From: Paramacrobiotus metropolitanus
Lineage: Eukaryota; Tardigrada; Eutardigrada; Parachela; Macrobiotidae
Length of the DNA: 64,000 nucleotides
Direction: 5' to 3'
NCBI RefSeq assembly: GCF_019649055.1
Contig: NW_026570223.1
Span: 1,364,001 to 1,428,000 of the forward strand
Shown here: positions 55,841 through 64,000 of the stretch, piece after piece
How the letters are laid out: every line of letters begins with the position of its first letter
How positions within the stretch are numbered: the stretch's first letter is position 1
The notes under the pieces: model-generated
Seen by the model: only the letters and a program-made list of their open reading frames with translations
The model's database searches: none
Told to the model about the DNA's origin: nothing
Program-made: the position numbers and the translations under genes

Positions 55841-58812
55841 CAAATGCGACGAAGTTCACCGGAAAGGTCACCAGCTTGACGGCTGACATCTCGAAACTGA
55901 AGGATGACCTTAAATTACGCGAAGACCTTGTCAACACGTTACAAACAGAATTAAAAGAGATGAAAAGGAAACACAACGAAGCGGAAAGCCAGAGAGATCA
56001 AGCAGCAAAGGAACTGCTTGAACTGGCTGAAAAAACAAAAACTGAATTCAAGCGACTCAATGACGAAATCGACAACCGAAAGAAAGAAGCAAAGAAGTGG
56101 TTGAAGGAAGCACAACGGTGTGACGAACGGGTCACTGTGCTAGAAGTCGTGAATAAAGAAGGAAAGACAGAAAATGAAAAACAAAAAGAAGAGATCGCCA
56201 AATTGAGCGACGAATCAGTCGGATTGGCTACTTCCGTAATGGAAAAGGATGATAAAATTACGGAACTAAAAGCCCAACTGAAAGCAGTTGAGGAAGAATG
56301 CCAAGCGAGAGGAAGGACCCTCGCAGACAGAGCGGATCGTATTACACGATTGGAAGCAGAAGCTGAGATCCTAAAAGCAGCGAAAATGGATCTCGATAAG
56401 ACCCTTGATAACAGGGCCAGTACAATCCTCGAGCAAATGAGAAAGGTCACCGAAGCAAACAACGATTACGAGAAACTGCGGAAGGACGCAAATGAAACCG
56501 TGAGACAGCTACAAGAAACAATCAAACAAAAAGACGAAGAAATCAAGACTCTCAAACGCTCGGCAAAACAGAAGGAAACTGAGATCCAACAGCCGGAACG
56601 AATCGAATCTCCGCCCCCTGGATATGGCGAAGTCCACACCGTCGAAGGTAGCTTCCATTTCCAAGCTCCCTTAAAGACGGGGACTGGCCGAAGCGACGGC
56701 CGTGATGAAGATAAGGTCAAAGCTGAAAAGGTCACCGACGATACTGAGTTGGCGAAGGGGCACTCAGGACCGATCGGTGGGGTCAATCCCCGGCAACAAG
56801 AAACAGGACCGAGGGAAACAATCGTCTACAAATCTGACCATCAGCCAGACAATCATGAAGATCCACGAGTTCGCCAAAACGAGCAGGAAAGGGTAGCTCG
56901 TGAAGAGGAGAGGCGAGAAAGAGAATACCGCGCGGAATACCACGCTGAAGCACAGCGACTCCGTCGCGAAGAAAGGGAATTCAGAGGGATCATGAGAGCC
57001 ATGTCCCGGAAATCCGCACTGATTGACTTCAATGGCAACCGAGAAGCCTTACTCGGTTGGATCCGTCAGGTCAAGGAGACTCAGAAGACGTATGACCTTT
57101 CGGATGCAGCAATGATGCTGGAAGTCGCCAACGCAGTCAAAGGGGACGCGAAGGCATGGTTTGACGCGGAAAGAGAAATCGATGACGAAGAAGAGGCGGA
57201 AGAGTTAACCGTCGATGAATGGATGACAAAGTTCAAAGAACATTTTGGCGATCGTGACGAAGGGGTCAACGCCTTACGAGAAGCGATGACGAGAAAGTTC
57301 GAGGCTGGCAAAGAAACGCTTGACCAGTTCTATCAGGCGATCATGCGCTTCAAATCGAAACGGATCATTACAGAGAAGCAGGCCATCGGATTCCTAATTC
57401 AAGGATGTAAGAATGACAGTGACCTTTATAAGGCACTCCGAGCACAGAAATTCCATAACCCAATGGATATCAAGGAATTCTTCCGCACCTGGTCGACTGG
57501 CGAAGAAAAGTATAAGGTCACGAGAGGCAATCGAGTCCAAGATGATTGCGTGATCATCCGATCGGGCCAGATCGAAGAAGTCGCGAATGGGCGAAAGAAC
57601 CAGTCGTGCTCGGCGCAGGCGTCAGGATACAATACGGAATTTCCGCCGTTAGGCACTCAAGAAGTGACCTTTGGCAACGGTCGAAATGAAGGTCAAGTAT
57701 CGTACGCGACGATCGCGGCGATACAAACAGCTGTTCAGGAAGTAGCCAAGCCTGCGATTGCGGCGATCCAAGCATCAGCTCAGCAAGCGGCAAGACCGAA
57801 ACAGAATCCACAAGGAAACGCGCAAAGGAATGCCCTGAATGGAGGGCTCGGTGGTCAAGGAATGGCTCAGGCGAATCCGGGCTTTGCTGGCCAGGGATTC
57901 AACGGCGGCGGGGGAAACCAAGGAAACTTCCGACCGAACCGTGGACAAGGAAATCAAGGACCACGATACGGGTCGCGAGTAGAGCGCCTGTTCACCATGA
58001 TCGACGGATGGGTGGCCAATAACGCGCTGACATGCCAGAATTGCATGTACGGCAACCACTATACGCAAGCGTGCTCGTTCGCGGGAACACCGTGGAATCA
58101 GAACCCCAACCGGGTCGTGTATGAAGAATGGTTGATGCTGCGTAATAATCATGGCGGATGGCGCAACGCAATGGCAAATGGTTATGTGCCACAATCACGC
58201 CAAGGCGGACGGTATGCTGGTCAAGGTGGCCAAGGGAACTTCGCCGGTCAAGGTGGCCAGGCCAACTACAACAATCAAGGAGGCCAGGGCAATTTTGGTG
58301 GCCAAGGGAATTTCGCTGGTCAAGGTGGCCAGTGGAACAACGCTGGTCAAGGTGGCCAGTGGAACAACGGAGGTCAAGGTGGCCAGGATAACTTCGGAGG
58401 CCAAGGCAACTTCGCCGGTCAAGGTGGCCAAGGCGGAGGAAACGGCGGATATGGCCCGGTTAGAGGCGGCTTCCGAGGTAGAGGCAGAGGCCGCGGCGGA
58501 AATCGCGGAAATTACGGCGGCGGCCAATGGAATGGTGGTGGTCAAGGTGGCCAATGGAACGGTGCTGGTCAAGGAGGCCAGTGGAATAACGGTGGTCAAG
58601 GTGGCCAGAATTTTGCCGGTCAAGGTGGCCAGGGCAATTTCGCCGGTCAAGGTGGCCAGGGCGATTTCGGCGGGCAGCAAGGCGGCTTCGTCGGTGGAAA
58701 CGGTTTCGGTCAGCAAGGCGGAGGCTTTAATTTCGCCCCGGCGAATGGTGCCGGTCAGGCGCAAGGTGCGCCGGTTCAGGGAATGGCCCAGGGAAACGCT
58801 CAAGGTCAGTAG
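55826..58812 (+). CDS. Retroelement Gag: coiled coil, retrotransposon gag core, CCHC zinc knuckle, Gly-rich tail
   Basis: The frame is open well upstream of the first candidate start and continues the coiled coil of the preceding ORF, so I take entry by frameshift. Domains in order: about 350 residues of Glu/Lys-rich coiled coil; a conserved capsid-like gag core from GNREALLGWIRQVKETQ (about 57040) through DAKAWFDAER, WMTKFKEHFGDR and TLDQFYQAIMRFKSKR to IQGCKNDSDLYKAL (about 57440); a zinc knuckle C-QN-C-MYGN-H-YTQA-C (58033-58074) of the C-x2-C-x4-H-x4-C type; then about 200 residues of repeated GGQGGQW/NFAGQ and an RGRGRGRGG patch. Gag forms the particle that packages element RNA. The RG/GQ tail is an unusually long RNA-binding, phase-separation-like region. 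It ends at TAG 58810-58812, inside the frameshift hairpin. Confidence 0.85.
58195..58690 (+). repeat. Coding minisatellite encoding GQGGQ repeats
   Basis: Roughly 14-bp words GGTCAAGGTGGCCA recur with variation and encode the GQGGQ tail of Gag. The repeats lack stop codons in several frames on both strands, which creates long spurious overlapping ORFs here. Confidence 0.8.
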
Positions 58813-61800
58813 GCGCCGGTGAGCCTACTGATCGTCCGGAACCGAAACCACCGGATATAGAGGAGCAAGGTGCTCCGCTGCAGGCAAGGACCGCAGCGAG
58901 AAAGGGATGCTGCGAAAGTAACGCAAAGACCCGGAAAAGAAATCCGAGGATTCGGGAAAGTAACTCGAAATCGAGCGAAGGGGCTCGTAAAGGCCAAGAG
59001 AAGGGTTTAAAAAGATTGCCGCAAGGACGGAAGAATTTGACCGAAAGGTCACCGCAGAAAGTAACTGCGGGAAGTCAAGAAAGTAACTTGACTCATCCGG
59101 GGCTGACCCAAAGGTCACCGCAGAAAGTAACTGCGGGGAACAGGGTTGACGGAAGGGCCTCAACTCTGCATCCGGGACAGCAGAAAGTAACTGCAAATCA
59201 AGATTGTCACGAAAGTAACGTGACGCTGCAAGGACAGCAGACCCAAAGGTCACCGCAGAAAGTAACTGCAAAGAAAGGTCACGGAAGTAACGTGACGCTG
59301 CAAAGACAGCAGACCGAAAGGTCACCACAACAAACGGAGAGTTTAACGACGAGGAGAAAGAAACTCTTCGCGAATGCAGTAGCAAAGCTGAAAGGCGGAT
59401 CATCAGCAGAAGAAGATGATGAAGTTCACCACTCGAAGTTCCGAGAGCATATGGAGAAAGTAACCCGAGAAAACGCTGCCGAAGGTCACGGAAAGGCCGT
59501 GACTGCGCAAGGAGCGCAAGAGACCGAAAGGTCACCTCAAGCGAGAGTTGAAGAAGTGAAAGGTCACGAGAGATTGCCAGTGCAGCAGACTCAAGAGTCA
59601 CTGAAAGAGAAAGGTCACGGTGAAGTCGCCGATGAACCGAAAGGTCAAGAAAGTAACTTGACTCTGCGAATGGCGCAGCAAACAGTGAAACAGAGCGAAG
59701 GGGCACAGCAAATCTCAGATGACTCTCTCGATGAGGCAAACACTCTACAACAGAAGATGGAGTGGCAAAAAGTCGCTTACAGGCCGAATGGACGGCACGG
59801 TATGTGGAAACCAGTTCTTCCGCCACAAAGGTCACCGCAAGACGTGAGAATTCCCAGAGAAGCTTACTGGGAAGAAAGAGAGAAACAAGATTGGCGGATG
59901 AGAAAGCATCTCGAGGAAATGGTAAAAGCTTCACAACCGAAAGTTCAAGAGTACTGGAAAGAGAAGAACCAATGTGACGAAAATAACCGTCAGTTTCGAG
60001 AGCGGATTGAGAAGGGTGAATTACCGCCTCAGTATGGTGAGAAAGTGCCTTTACAAAGGTCACTAAATGGTGGATTTTTCATGTCAAGACCGGAAAGGTC
60101 ACCGGACTTAGCGCAAACTCCGCAGAAGGAGAAGTCGTATGACATGACAGAAGCAATCCGGAATGACAACGAAAGGTCACCGCCAAGAACTGACGGATTA
60201 TCATCTCAAATCGATCCAACTCGCACGAATAACGAAATTGCGAAGAAAATTACCGATTGGATGAAAGAAAACGACCATAAGATGGTTGTGTACGAAAGGT
60301 CACCAGAGAAGAAGAGTGAAGATGACGAGATGACCTTTGCGGATGAAATCACGCAAGAGATAATGGCAAAGTTGCAGGAAAAGCCGTCTAAAGACGTGCG
60401 CAATGAAAAGTCACAATACGAAGTTATTGCGCAAGTGATAAAAGGTCACGAGAACGCACAAGAGAAGGGTTTGACGTGCGAAGTGGCAAAGGTCACGGGT
60501 AAAGAAAACGCTGCGAAGGAGCAAGCGAATATCTTACCGAAGTCAAAAAGGATCGAAAAGTTCTCAGATGTGCGACCCGACGTACCGAAACGGATAGATC
60601 GTTGGAGCTCAAAAGGTCTGATAGAGAGCAAGCATGCTGCACCAATCCCAGTCAAGTGTAGAATAAGAGTCTTGAAACTCGAAGATGGAAATTTACCGAA
60701 ACGGATCGAAGCTTATACACATGAAGTCAAAATTGGAAATAAAAAGGTCATGGCGATGCTTGACACTGGCGCAGAGACGTCTTTGATTTGTCAACAGTTC
60801 TGTGAAAGGAATGGCCTCCAGACTGTAAGACTACCACCGAAAAAGAAGGTGATGATCAAAGGGATCAGTGGAACGTCAGGCTTTGAAGTGACGCACTACT
60901 GCGTAGCACCAGTGACCTTAAGACGGAAAACGAGTCAACACTCGTTCTACGTCAGACCAGCGTCAGACGATGTCCAAGTCCTACTGGGATTCGACTTCCT
61001 CGCAAAGAAATTCATCCTGATAGACGGGGATGACGAGGAAGAACGAGAAACTGAGGCCGAAGATGACGAGCCGAAATCCTCTGCAAAAGTCAATGCAGGA
61101 AAGGTCACCGAACTTCAACAAAGAAATAATTCGGGGCAAACGGCTATCCCAGTACCAGAGGCACAGGGATCGAATGATAAGGAACAAAATCAGAATGGTG
61201 AAAATCTAATCCCAGTACCAGAGGCACAGGGATTAAAAAAGGCTGAAAGAAGCAAAAGGTCACTGAAGTCGAAAGGGACACAAAGGTCACCAACGATGAA
61301 ACAAATCAAGATAATGCAAGCAGAAGCACTGATTGCAAAGAAACAGTCGCTAGTGCCAGGAATGGAGTGGTCAAGGCTACTCCCAGTACCAGAGGCACTG
61401 GGCACGAGAATGGTTGGGCCCAGGACAGAGCCAGGACTGATGAACAGCGACGAAAGAGCACTATTCTCGGAAATACGAGATCAAGCCATAAAGCAACTGG
61501 ATGCAAGCCATAAAGCAACTGGATGCAAGGAAAACGGAGCATGGTGCAAGGAAAACGGAGCATGCAAGGAAAACGGAGCACCCTCTTGCTTTATCACGTG
61601 GTTCGAAAAACGGAGCACTTTCGAGCCACGTGATAAGGCAAGAGGGCGGATGAAAGGTCGAGACACGCGCCTGCGCAAAGAGGTAGCAGAGAGTAGTCGT
61701 CGTCTTACTTCCGAACCACGCTCTGCAGATGAAGAAATCGAAGTCATCGAAATATCATCAGATAACAGCGTAATCGAATTCATAAACGATGACGAATGGA

Positions 61801-62492
61801 CAGATACCGATTCCGGAGAAACGGATAAGCGAGTTATCGTCCGTCCTGAACCGAGACAACGGATGCCGGAAGGGAACAATCGCGTCATTTCCCGCAAACC
61901 AAGAGAATGGACTGCGGAAGAGAGAGCAACCTCTTGCCATCACGATTGGCACGACAGCGATGACCTTTCGATAGCGCGACCTCAAGAAAGATGTGCAAAA
62001 TGCATGCAAGAAATGACACAAGATGACCTTTCGGAATGGCCGAAATGCAATGCAGCAATTGCACGTCATAATAGACAAGAAGAAAAAGAGGTCAAATCGA
62101 TCATCAGAACACTTCCCATGCCGGAGCTGTCAAAAGCAACTTACCTTTGGCAATGTTATCGAGAATGGTTATCGGTAGTCAAGAACTACATCATCTCCAG
62201 AGGAAAGTGGCTCCATCATTGGCAGCAAGAAGCGGATAACTTCATTCCCGAAAAGGCGGATAAAAGCGACCCGTGGTATACAAACCCGATTACAAAGCTC
62301 GACAGAGAAAGGCGACGAGCAATGGAAGAGAACGAAATATGGGAGCAAGCGAGAGTTGACTTATTTTGGGAATTCAGAGTCAATTATCTATGGAAAGGTC
62401 AAGGACGAGCAATCATTTTCCCAATCGGACTCGGCACAGTAGTGTACGAATTATTTGACCTTTACCAGGCCTGCCTCAAAAGGGAAATTTAA
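58728..62492 (+). CDS. Retroelement protease ORF (-1 frame relative to gag)
   Basis: The frame is open from just after a stop at 58725-58727 and overlaps the end of gag. It is entered by -1 frameshifting at GGGAAAC (58791-58797), after which the protein continues KRSRSVGAGEPTDRPEPKPPD. There is no obvious ATG at the start. A long low-complexity region with ERSPQKVTAG, QESNLT and KGH motifs precedes a retropepsin-type aspartic protease: KVMAMLDTGAETSLICQQF (catalytic Asp, about 60750-60800) with VQVLLGFDFLAKKFILIDGD as the C-terminal part (about 60970-61030). After the protease come repeats of PVPEAQG, a 28-bp hairpin region, and a possible metal-binding segment CHHDWH...ERCAKCMQE (about 61933-62010). 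It ends at TAA 62490-62492. No reverse transcriptase motif is present in this ORF. Confidence 0.8.
58791..58839 (+). promoter_or_regulatory. gag-pro -1 ribosomal frameshift signal (slippery site plus stem-loop/pseudoknot)
   Basis: The heptamer G GGA AAC (58791-58797) is in gag register. After an 8-nt spacer, TCAGTAGGC (58806-58814) pairs perfectly with GCCTACTGA (58823-58831), a 9-bp stem that contains the gag stop codon. The loop's CCGG (58816-58819) can pair with CCGG at 58836-58839, forming an H-type pseudoknot. A -1 slip leads directly into the protease ORF. Confidence 0.85.
58862..59678 (+). repeat. Tandem hairpin array with near-invariant AAAGTAA loops
   Basis: At least ten short perfect or near-perfect hairpins share the heptaloop AAAGTAA (once GAAGTAA) but have different stems: TGCG/CGCA 58911-58925, TCGGG/CTCGA 58952-58968, CCGCAG/CTGCGG 59052-59070 and 59118-59136, GTCAAG/CTTGAC 59074-59092 and 59644-59662, GCAG/CTGC 59180-59194 and 59255-59269, GTCACG/CGTGAC 59206-59224 and 59278-59296. 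Further hairpins with other purine-rich loops are interspersed, for example GTCACGG-AAAGG-CCGTGAC 59485-59503, TGCGC-AAGGA-GCGCA 59504-59518, CTGCG-AATGG-CGCAG 59664-59678 and GGAGC-AAGGT-GCTCC 58862-58876. Confidence 0.85.
61149..61403 (+). repeat. Coding repeats encoding PVPEAQG / PVPEALG
   Basis: The word CCAGTACCAGAGGCAC occurs at about 61152, 61213 and 61387, each preceded by CCC or TCC and followed by (A/T)GGG. Each copy can fold, the third perfectly (CCCAGT...ACTGGG). A degenerate fourth copy occurs near 62998. Confidence 0.7.
61581..61646 (+). repeat. 28-bp hairpin within the protease ORF
   Basis: The arms 61581-61608 and 61619-61646 are complementary over 28 positions around a 10-nt loop (AACGGAGCAC). 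Every position pairs if two G.U wobbles are allowed. It follows a set of tandem GCAAGGAAAACGGAGCA repeats (about 61525-61580). Confidence 0.85.
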
Positions 62493-63058
62493 GAGAATGG
62501 AACAAACAATGGGGCAAAATCCTCGAAGAAGTACCGATATATACAGGAGAAATCCCTGAATTAAAGGTCACGCGAAAAAGACGCGAACTCGGATTATTTG
62601 GCTATCTGAGAAAAAAGGTGACCTTTGCACCAGATCCAGATGGAGTGGAGTATCCCGAAAGAGGCGGAGATACTTGGTGCATGTATGAGACGGTACCGAA
62701 CAATGACTGGACTACAGAAGAACTGATGGCAAATTGCGTCTTTATCGGCGATAAGAGACCGAAAGGTCACAGCACAAGCGCTGAAAAAGAAAGCGGCACA
62801 AGCGCCGAAGAAGAAAAGAACAAAGATAACGGCACAAGCGCCGAAGAAACCAAAGAAAGAGAACAAGAGGTCAGCACAAGTGCTGCTCAAGAAAACGGCA
62901 CAGGCGCCGAAGAAGAGGAACCAACGCACACGGCGTATGAGTTGGCTCAGATGATCAAGGAACTGAACCAGGCGTTTCGGGATAAGGAAAACGGAATCCC
63001 GGTAACAGAGGCAAAAAGGCTCAAATGTCGCCGCAAGAGAAGAAAGCAGCGTCGTTAG
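62459..63058 (+). CDS. Retroelement downstream frame A (unidentified, -1 relative to protease ORF)
   Basis: This frame opens 34 nt before the protease ORF stop and encodes GNLREWNKQWGKILEEVPIYTGEIPELKVTRKRRELGLFGYLRKKVTF and onward, then GTSAEE repeats, ending in a basic CRRKRRKQRR tail at TAG 63056-63058. No canonical slippery heptamer was found at the junction, so it may instead reflect an indel in this copy. Function unknown; a linker region of pol is possible. Confidence 0.5.
   Translation, partial: PLPGLPQKGNLREWNKQWGKILEEVPIYTGEIPELKVTRKRRELGLFGYLRKKVTFAPDPDGVEYPERGGDTWCMYETVPNNDWTTEELMANCVFIGDKRPKGHSTSAEKESGTSAEEEKNKDNGTSAEETKEREQEVSTSAAQENGTGAEEEEPTHTAYELAQMIKELNQAFRDKENGIPVTEAKRLKCRRKRRKQRR
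62779..62915 (+). repeat. GTSAEE-encoding coding repeats
   Basis: Five spaced units of (A/C)(A/G)GCACA(A/G)GCGC(C/T)G-type sequence encode (S/G)TSAE or GTGAE. Each unit is self-complementary (for example AGCAC-AA-GTGCT near 62876), so they add to the hairpin-rich character of the element. Confidence 0.6.
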
Positions 63059-63252
63059 TGGCTTCACTACAAAGGTCACTCGGTAACGGTGAGGAAGGGC
63101 CACCAACCGAGAAGAACGAAAGGTCACTAAACGCGATGCTGGAAGAGGAGCCAGAAAGGTCAGTTCCGAAAGTTGACGAAGGGTCACCTGAAACTGGCGA
63201 GGAAGGGCCGCCAGTTGGAAAAGCAAAAGGTCACAGAATACCGCTCAAGTAG
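63025..63252 (+). CDS. Retroelement downstream frame B (unidentified)
   Basis: A 75-codon frame from ATG 63025 overlapping the previous frame by 34 nt, again shifted by -1. It has GNGEEGPP and TGEEGPP repeats with AAAGGTCAC-encoded ERS motifs. It is too short and repetitive to assign; probably part of the same polyprotein interrupted by frameshifts. Confidence 0.35.
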   Translation: MSPQEKKAASLVASLQRSLGNGEEGPPTEKNERSLNAMLEEEPERSVPKVDEGSPETGEEGPPVGKAKGHRIPLK

Positions 63253-63256
63253 ATGA

Positions 63257-64000
63257 TAGCTCGGAAGACGATGAAAGGGATAGGTCACGAGCAAGGATTC
63301 GTGCAACACGAACAAATCCGAGGATAGCAGCACGAAACGGACGAAAGTCCAAGGAAACGGACAAACCTCTGCCCGAAAAGCGAAAAGCGAAAAACTTAGC
63401 GCTTCCAAGGATGAAGGCGATGACCTTTCAACAGAAAGTGAAGACGAGGGCGTCGATGAACGACCAATCGGAAAAAGGAGTGAAGGTCAAGCGCTTGAGG
63501 TTAATAATAGCAGCGAATCCGACTCGGAATTCTCGAGCACAAGTGACAACTCGACCACTTCTGAAGATTCTGGAGTGAGTGACCTTTCGGATCAAGAAGA
63601 TCTGCTTGACCTCGACGAAGACGATGAAAAGAACGAACAACAAGAGAAAGAGATCATTGTTCGAAGAATTAAAGTGCAGAAAGCAAGAATCCCAGAAGGA
63701 GCGATCAAGGTTTACAGCGATCAACGAGTTAAGCTGAGACCAAACCTTGGCACTCGCGTGAAGGTCAAGATGGGCGTTCATGTGCCACGGAATCAGAAGC
63801 TGATGTATACAGCAACTCCTCAAAAGGATAATGAAGTCCAACCGAGAACGGGAGTCACGGACCATAACGGCACTCGATTCGAAATCATTATCGAAAACCG
63901 AAGCAAAAGCCGAAAGACCGTAAGGAAGGGCCAATTTCTCGGTTACGTAGAACATTACGAACACCTCGAGAATGTAAAGGTCAACTCGGCTACTGTCGTG
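63257..64000 (+). CDS. Retroelement downstream frame C, start of pol linker (partial, runs off the window)
   Basis: After one or more frame changes near 63257-63400, a frame open to the window end encodes an acidic Ser/Asp-rich stretch (SESDSEFSSTSDNSTTSEDSG), then KVQKARIPEGAIKVYSDQRVK, RVKVKMGVHVPRNQKLMYTA and RKGQFLGYVEHYEHL. The last part resembles the beta-strand-rich linker between protease and reverse transcriptase of Gypsy-type polyproteins. The exact start is uncertain. Confidence 0.45.

Larger units (their letters stand above)
52951..64000 (+). mobile_element. 5' portion of a large LTR retrotransposon (Ty3/Gypsy-like organisation), truncated by the window end
   Basis: Order seen: 5' LTR (52951-53280), primer-binding site (53283-53290), a leader of about 1.4 kb, gag with coiled coil, retrotransposon-gag core and CCHC zinc knuckle, then a -1 protease ORF with DTGAETSLI. 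Further downstream frames run to the window end. Reverse transcriptase, integrase and the 3' LTR are not in the window, so assignment to Ty3/Gypsy rather than another LTR group is inference from gag and protease style. The element is unusual for its AAAGGTCA repeats and hairpin arrays. Confidence 0.85.

Noticed and set aside
58151-58822. Long second open frame on the plus strand, and a 202-codon antisense frame, over the glycine-rich Gag tail
   Set aside because: The GGTCAAGGTGGCC minisatellite lacks stops in several frames; these are by-products of the repeat overlapping a well-supported Gag.
58862-59678. CRISPR-like array
   Set aside because: Repeats are tiny hairpins with changing stems inside a coding frame, without uniform repeats and unique spacers, in a eukaryotic retroelement.
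58825-60063. 412-codon antisense ORF opposite the protease ORF
   Set aside because: It covers the hairpin and AAAGGTCAC repeats, encodes low-complexity VTF/LSAVTF repeats that mirror the sense motifs, and has no recognisable domain.

Overview
The window comes from a eukaryotic nuclear genome, most likely an ecdysozoan invertebrate. Genes are split by short GT-AG introns (about 60-1,000 bp) and contain animal-type proteins: a WRAP53/TCAB1-like WD protein, the ciliary protein DRC7, a pancreatic-type lipase, an SLC16-like transporter and a secreted six-cysteine defensin. Two tandem receptors with a TY-type last helix resemble the gustatory-receptor family. A tardigrade would fit this mix, but that is inference. 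Exons were joined by eye from splice sites, reading phase and remembered family sequences.

Layout. 1-13.4 kb: a gene tail (1-90), a TatD nuclease, an SLC16-like transporter on the minus strand with a hAT-type MITE in its last intron, then LYRM7 and WRAP53 overlapping by four bases (ATGA). 14.4 kb: a defensin. 15.9-24.1 kb: DRC7 in nine exons. 24.7-26.2 kb: a stand-alone PAW-domain protein. 26.7-27.7 kb: a large inverted-repeat element. 28.3-31.7 kb: a GH3-domain protein in nine exons. 32.2-34.2 kb: a multicopper oxidase pseudogene of fungal type. 35.4 kb: a Tourist/Harbinger-like MITE. 36.8-38.5 kb: a polyubiquitin-like gene with an upstream heat-shock element. 39.9-43.1 kb: a lipase in nine exons. 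43.9-50.2 kb: two intact receptors and one decayed paralogue. 50.6-53 kb: a BTB-BACK gene truncated at its 5' end, with a tRNA-like insertion and a perfect 291-bp repeat of one exon. 52.95 kb to the window end: the 5' part of a large LTR retrotransposon (LTR, primer site, leader, gag, protease; reverse transcriptase beyond the window).

The most unusual region is the retrotransposon. It has a textbook -1 frameshift signal between gag and protease. Downstream lies a run of small hairpins with changing stems around an almost constant AAAGTAA loop, read through in more than one frame. The octamer AAAGGTCA/TGACCTTT is scattered over the whole element in all frames and both orientations, including the non-coding leader. 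A 28-bp hairpin with two G.U pairs lies inside the protease ORF. These patterns are not explained by protein coding and suggest constraint on the RNA or DNA itself.

Several genes carry isolated 1-2 nt frameshifts (TatD, WRAP53). These could be assembly errors or real lesions. The multicopper oxidase and the third receptor carry several lesions each and are best called pseudogenes.
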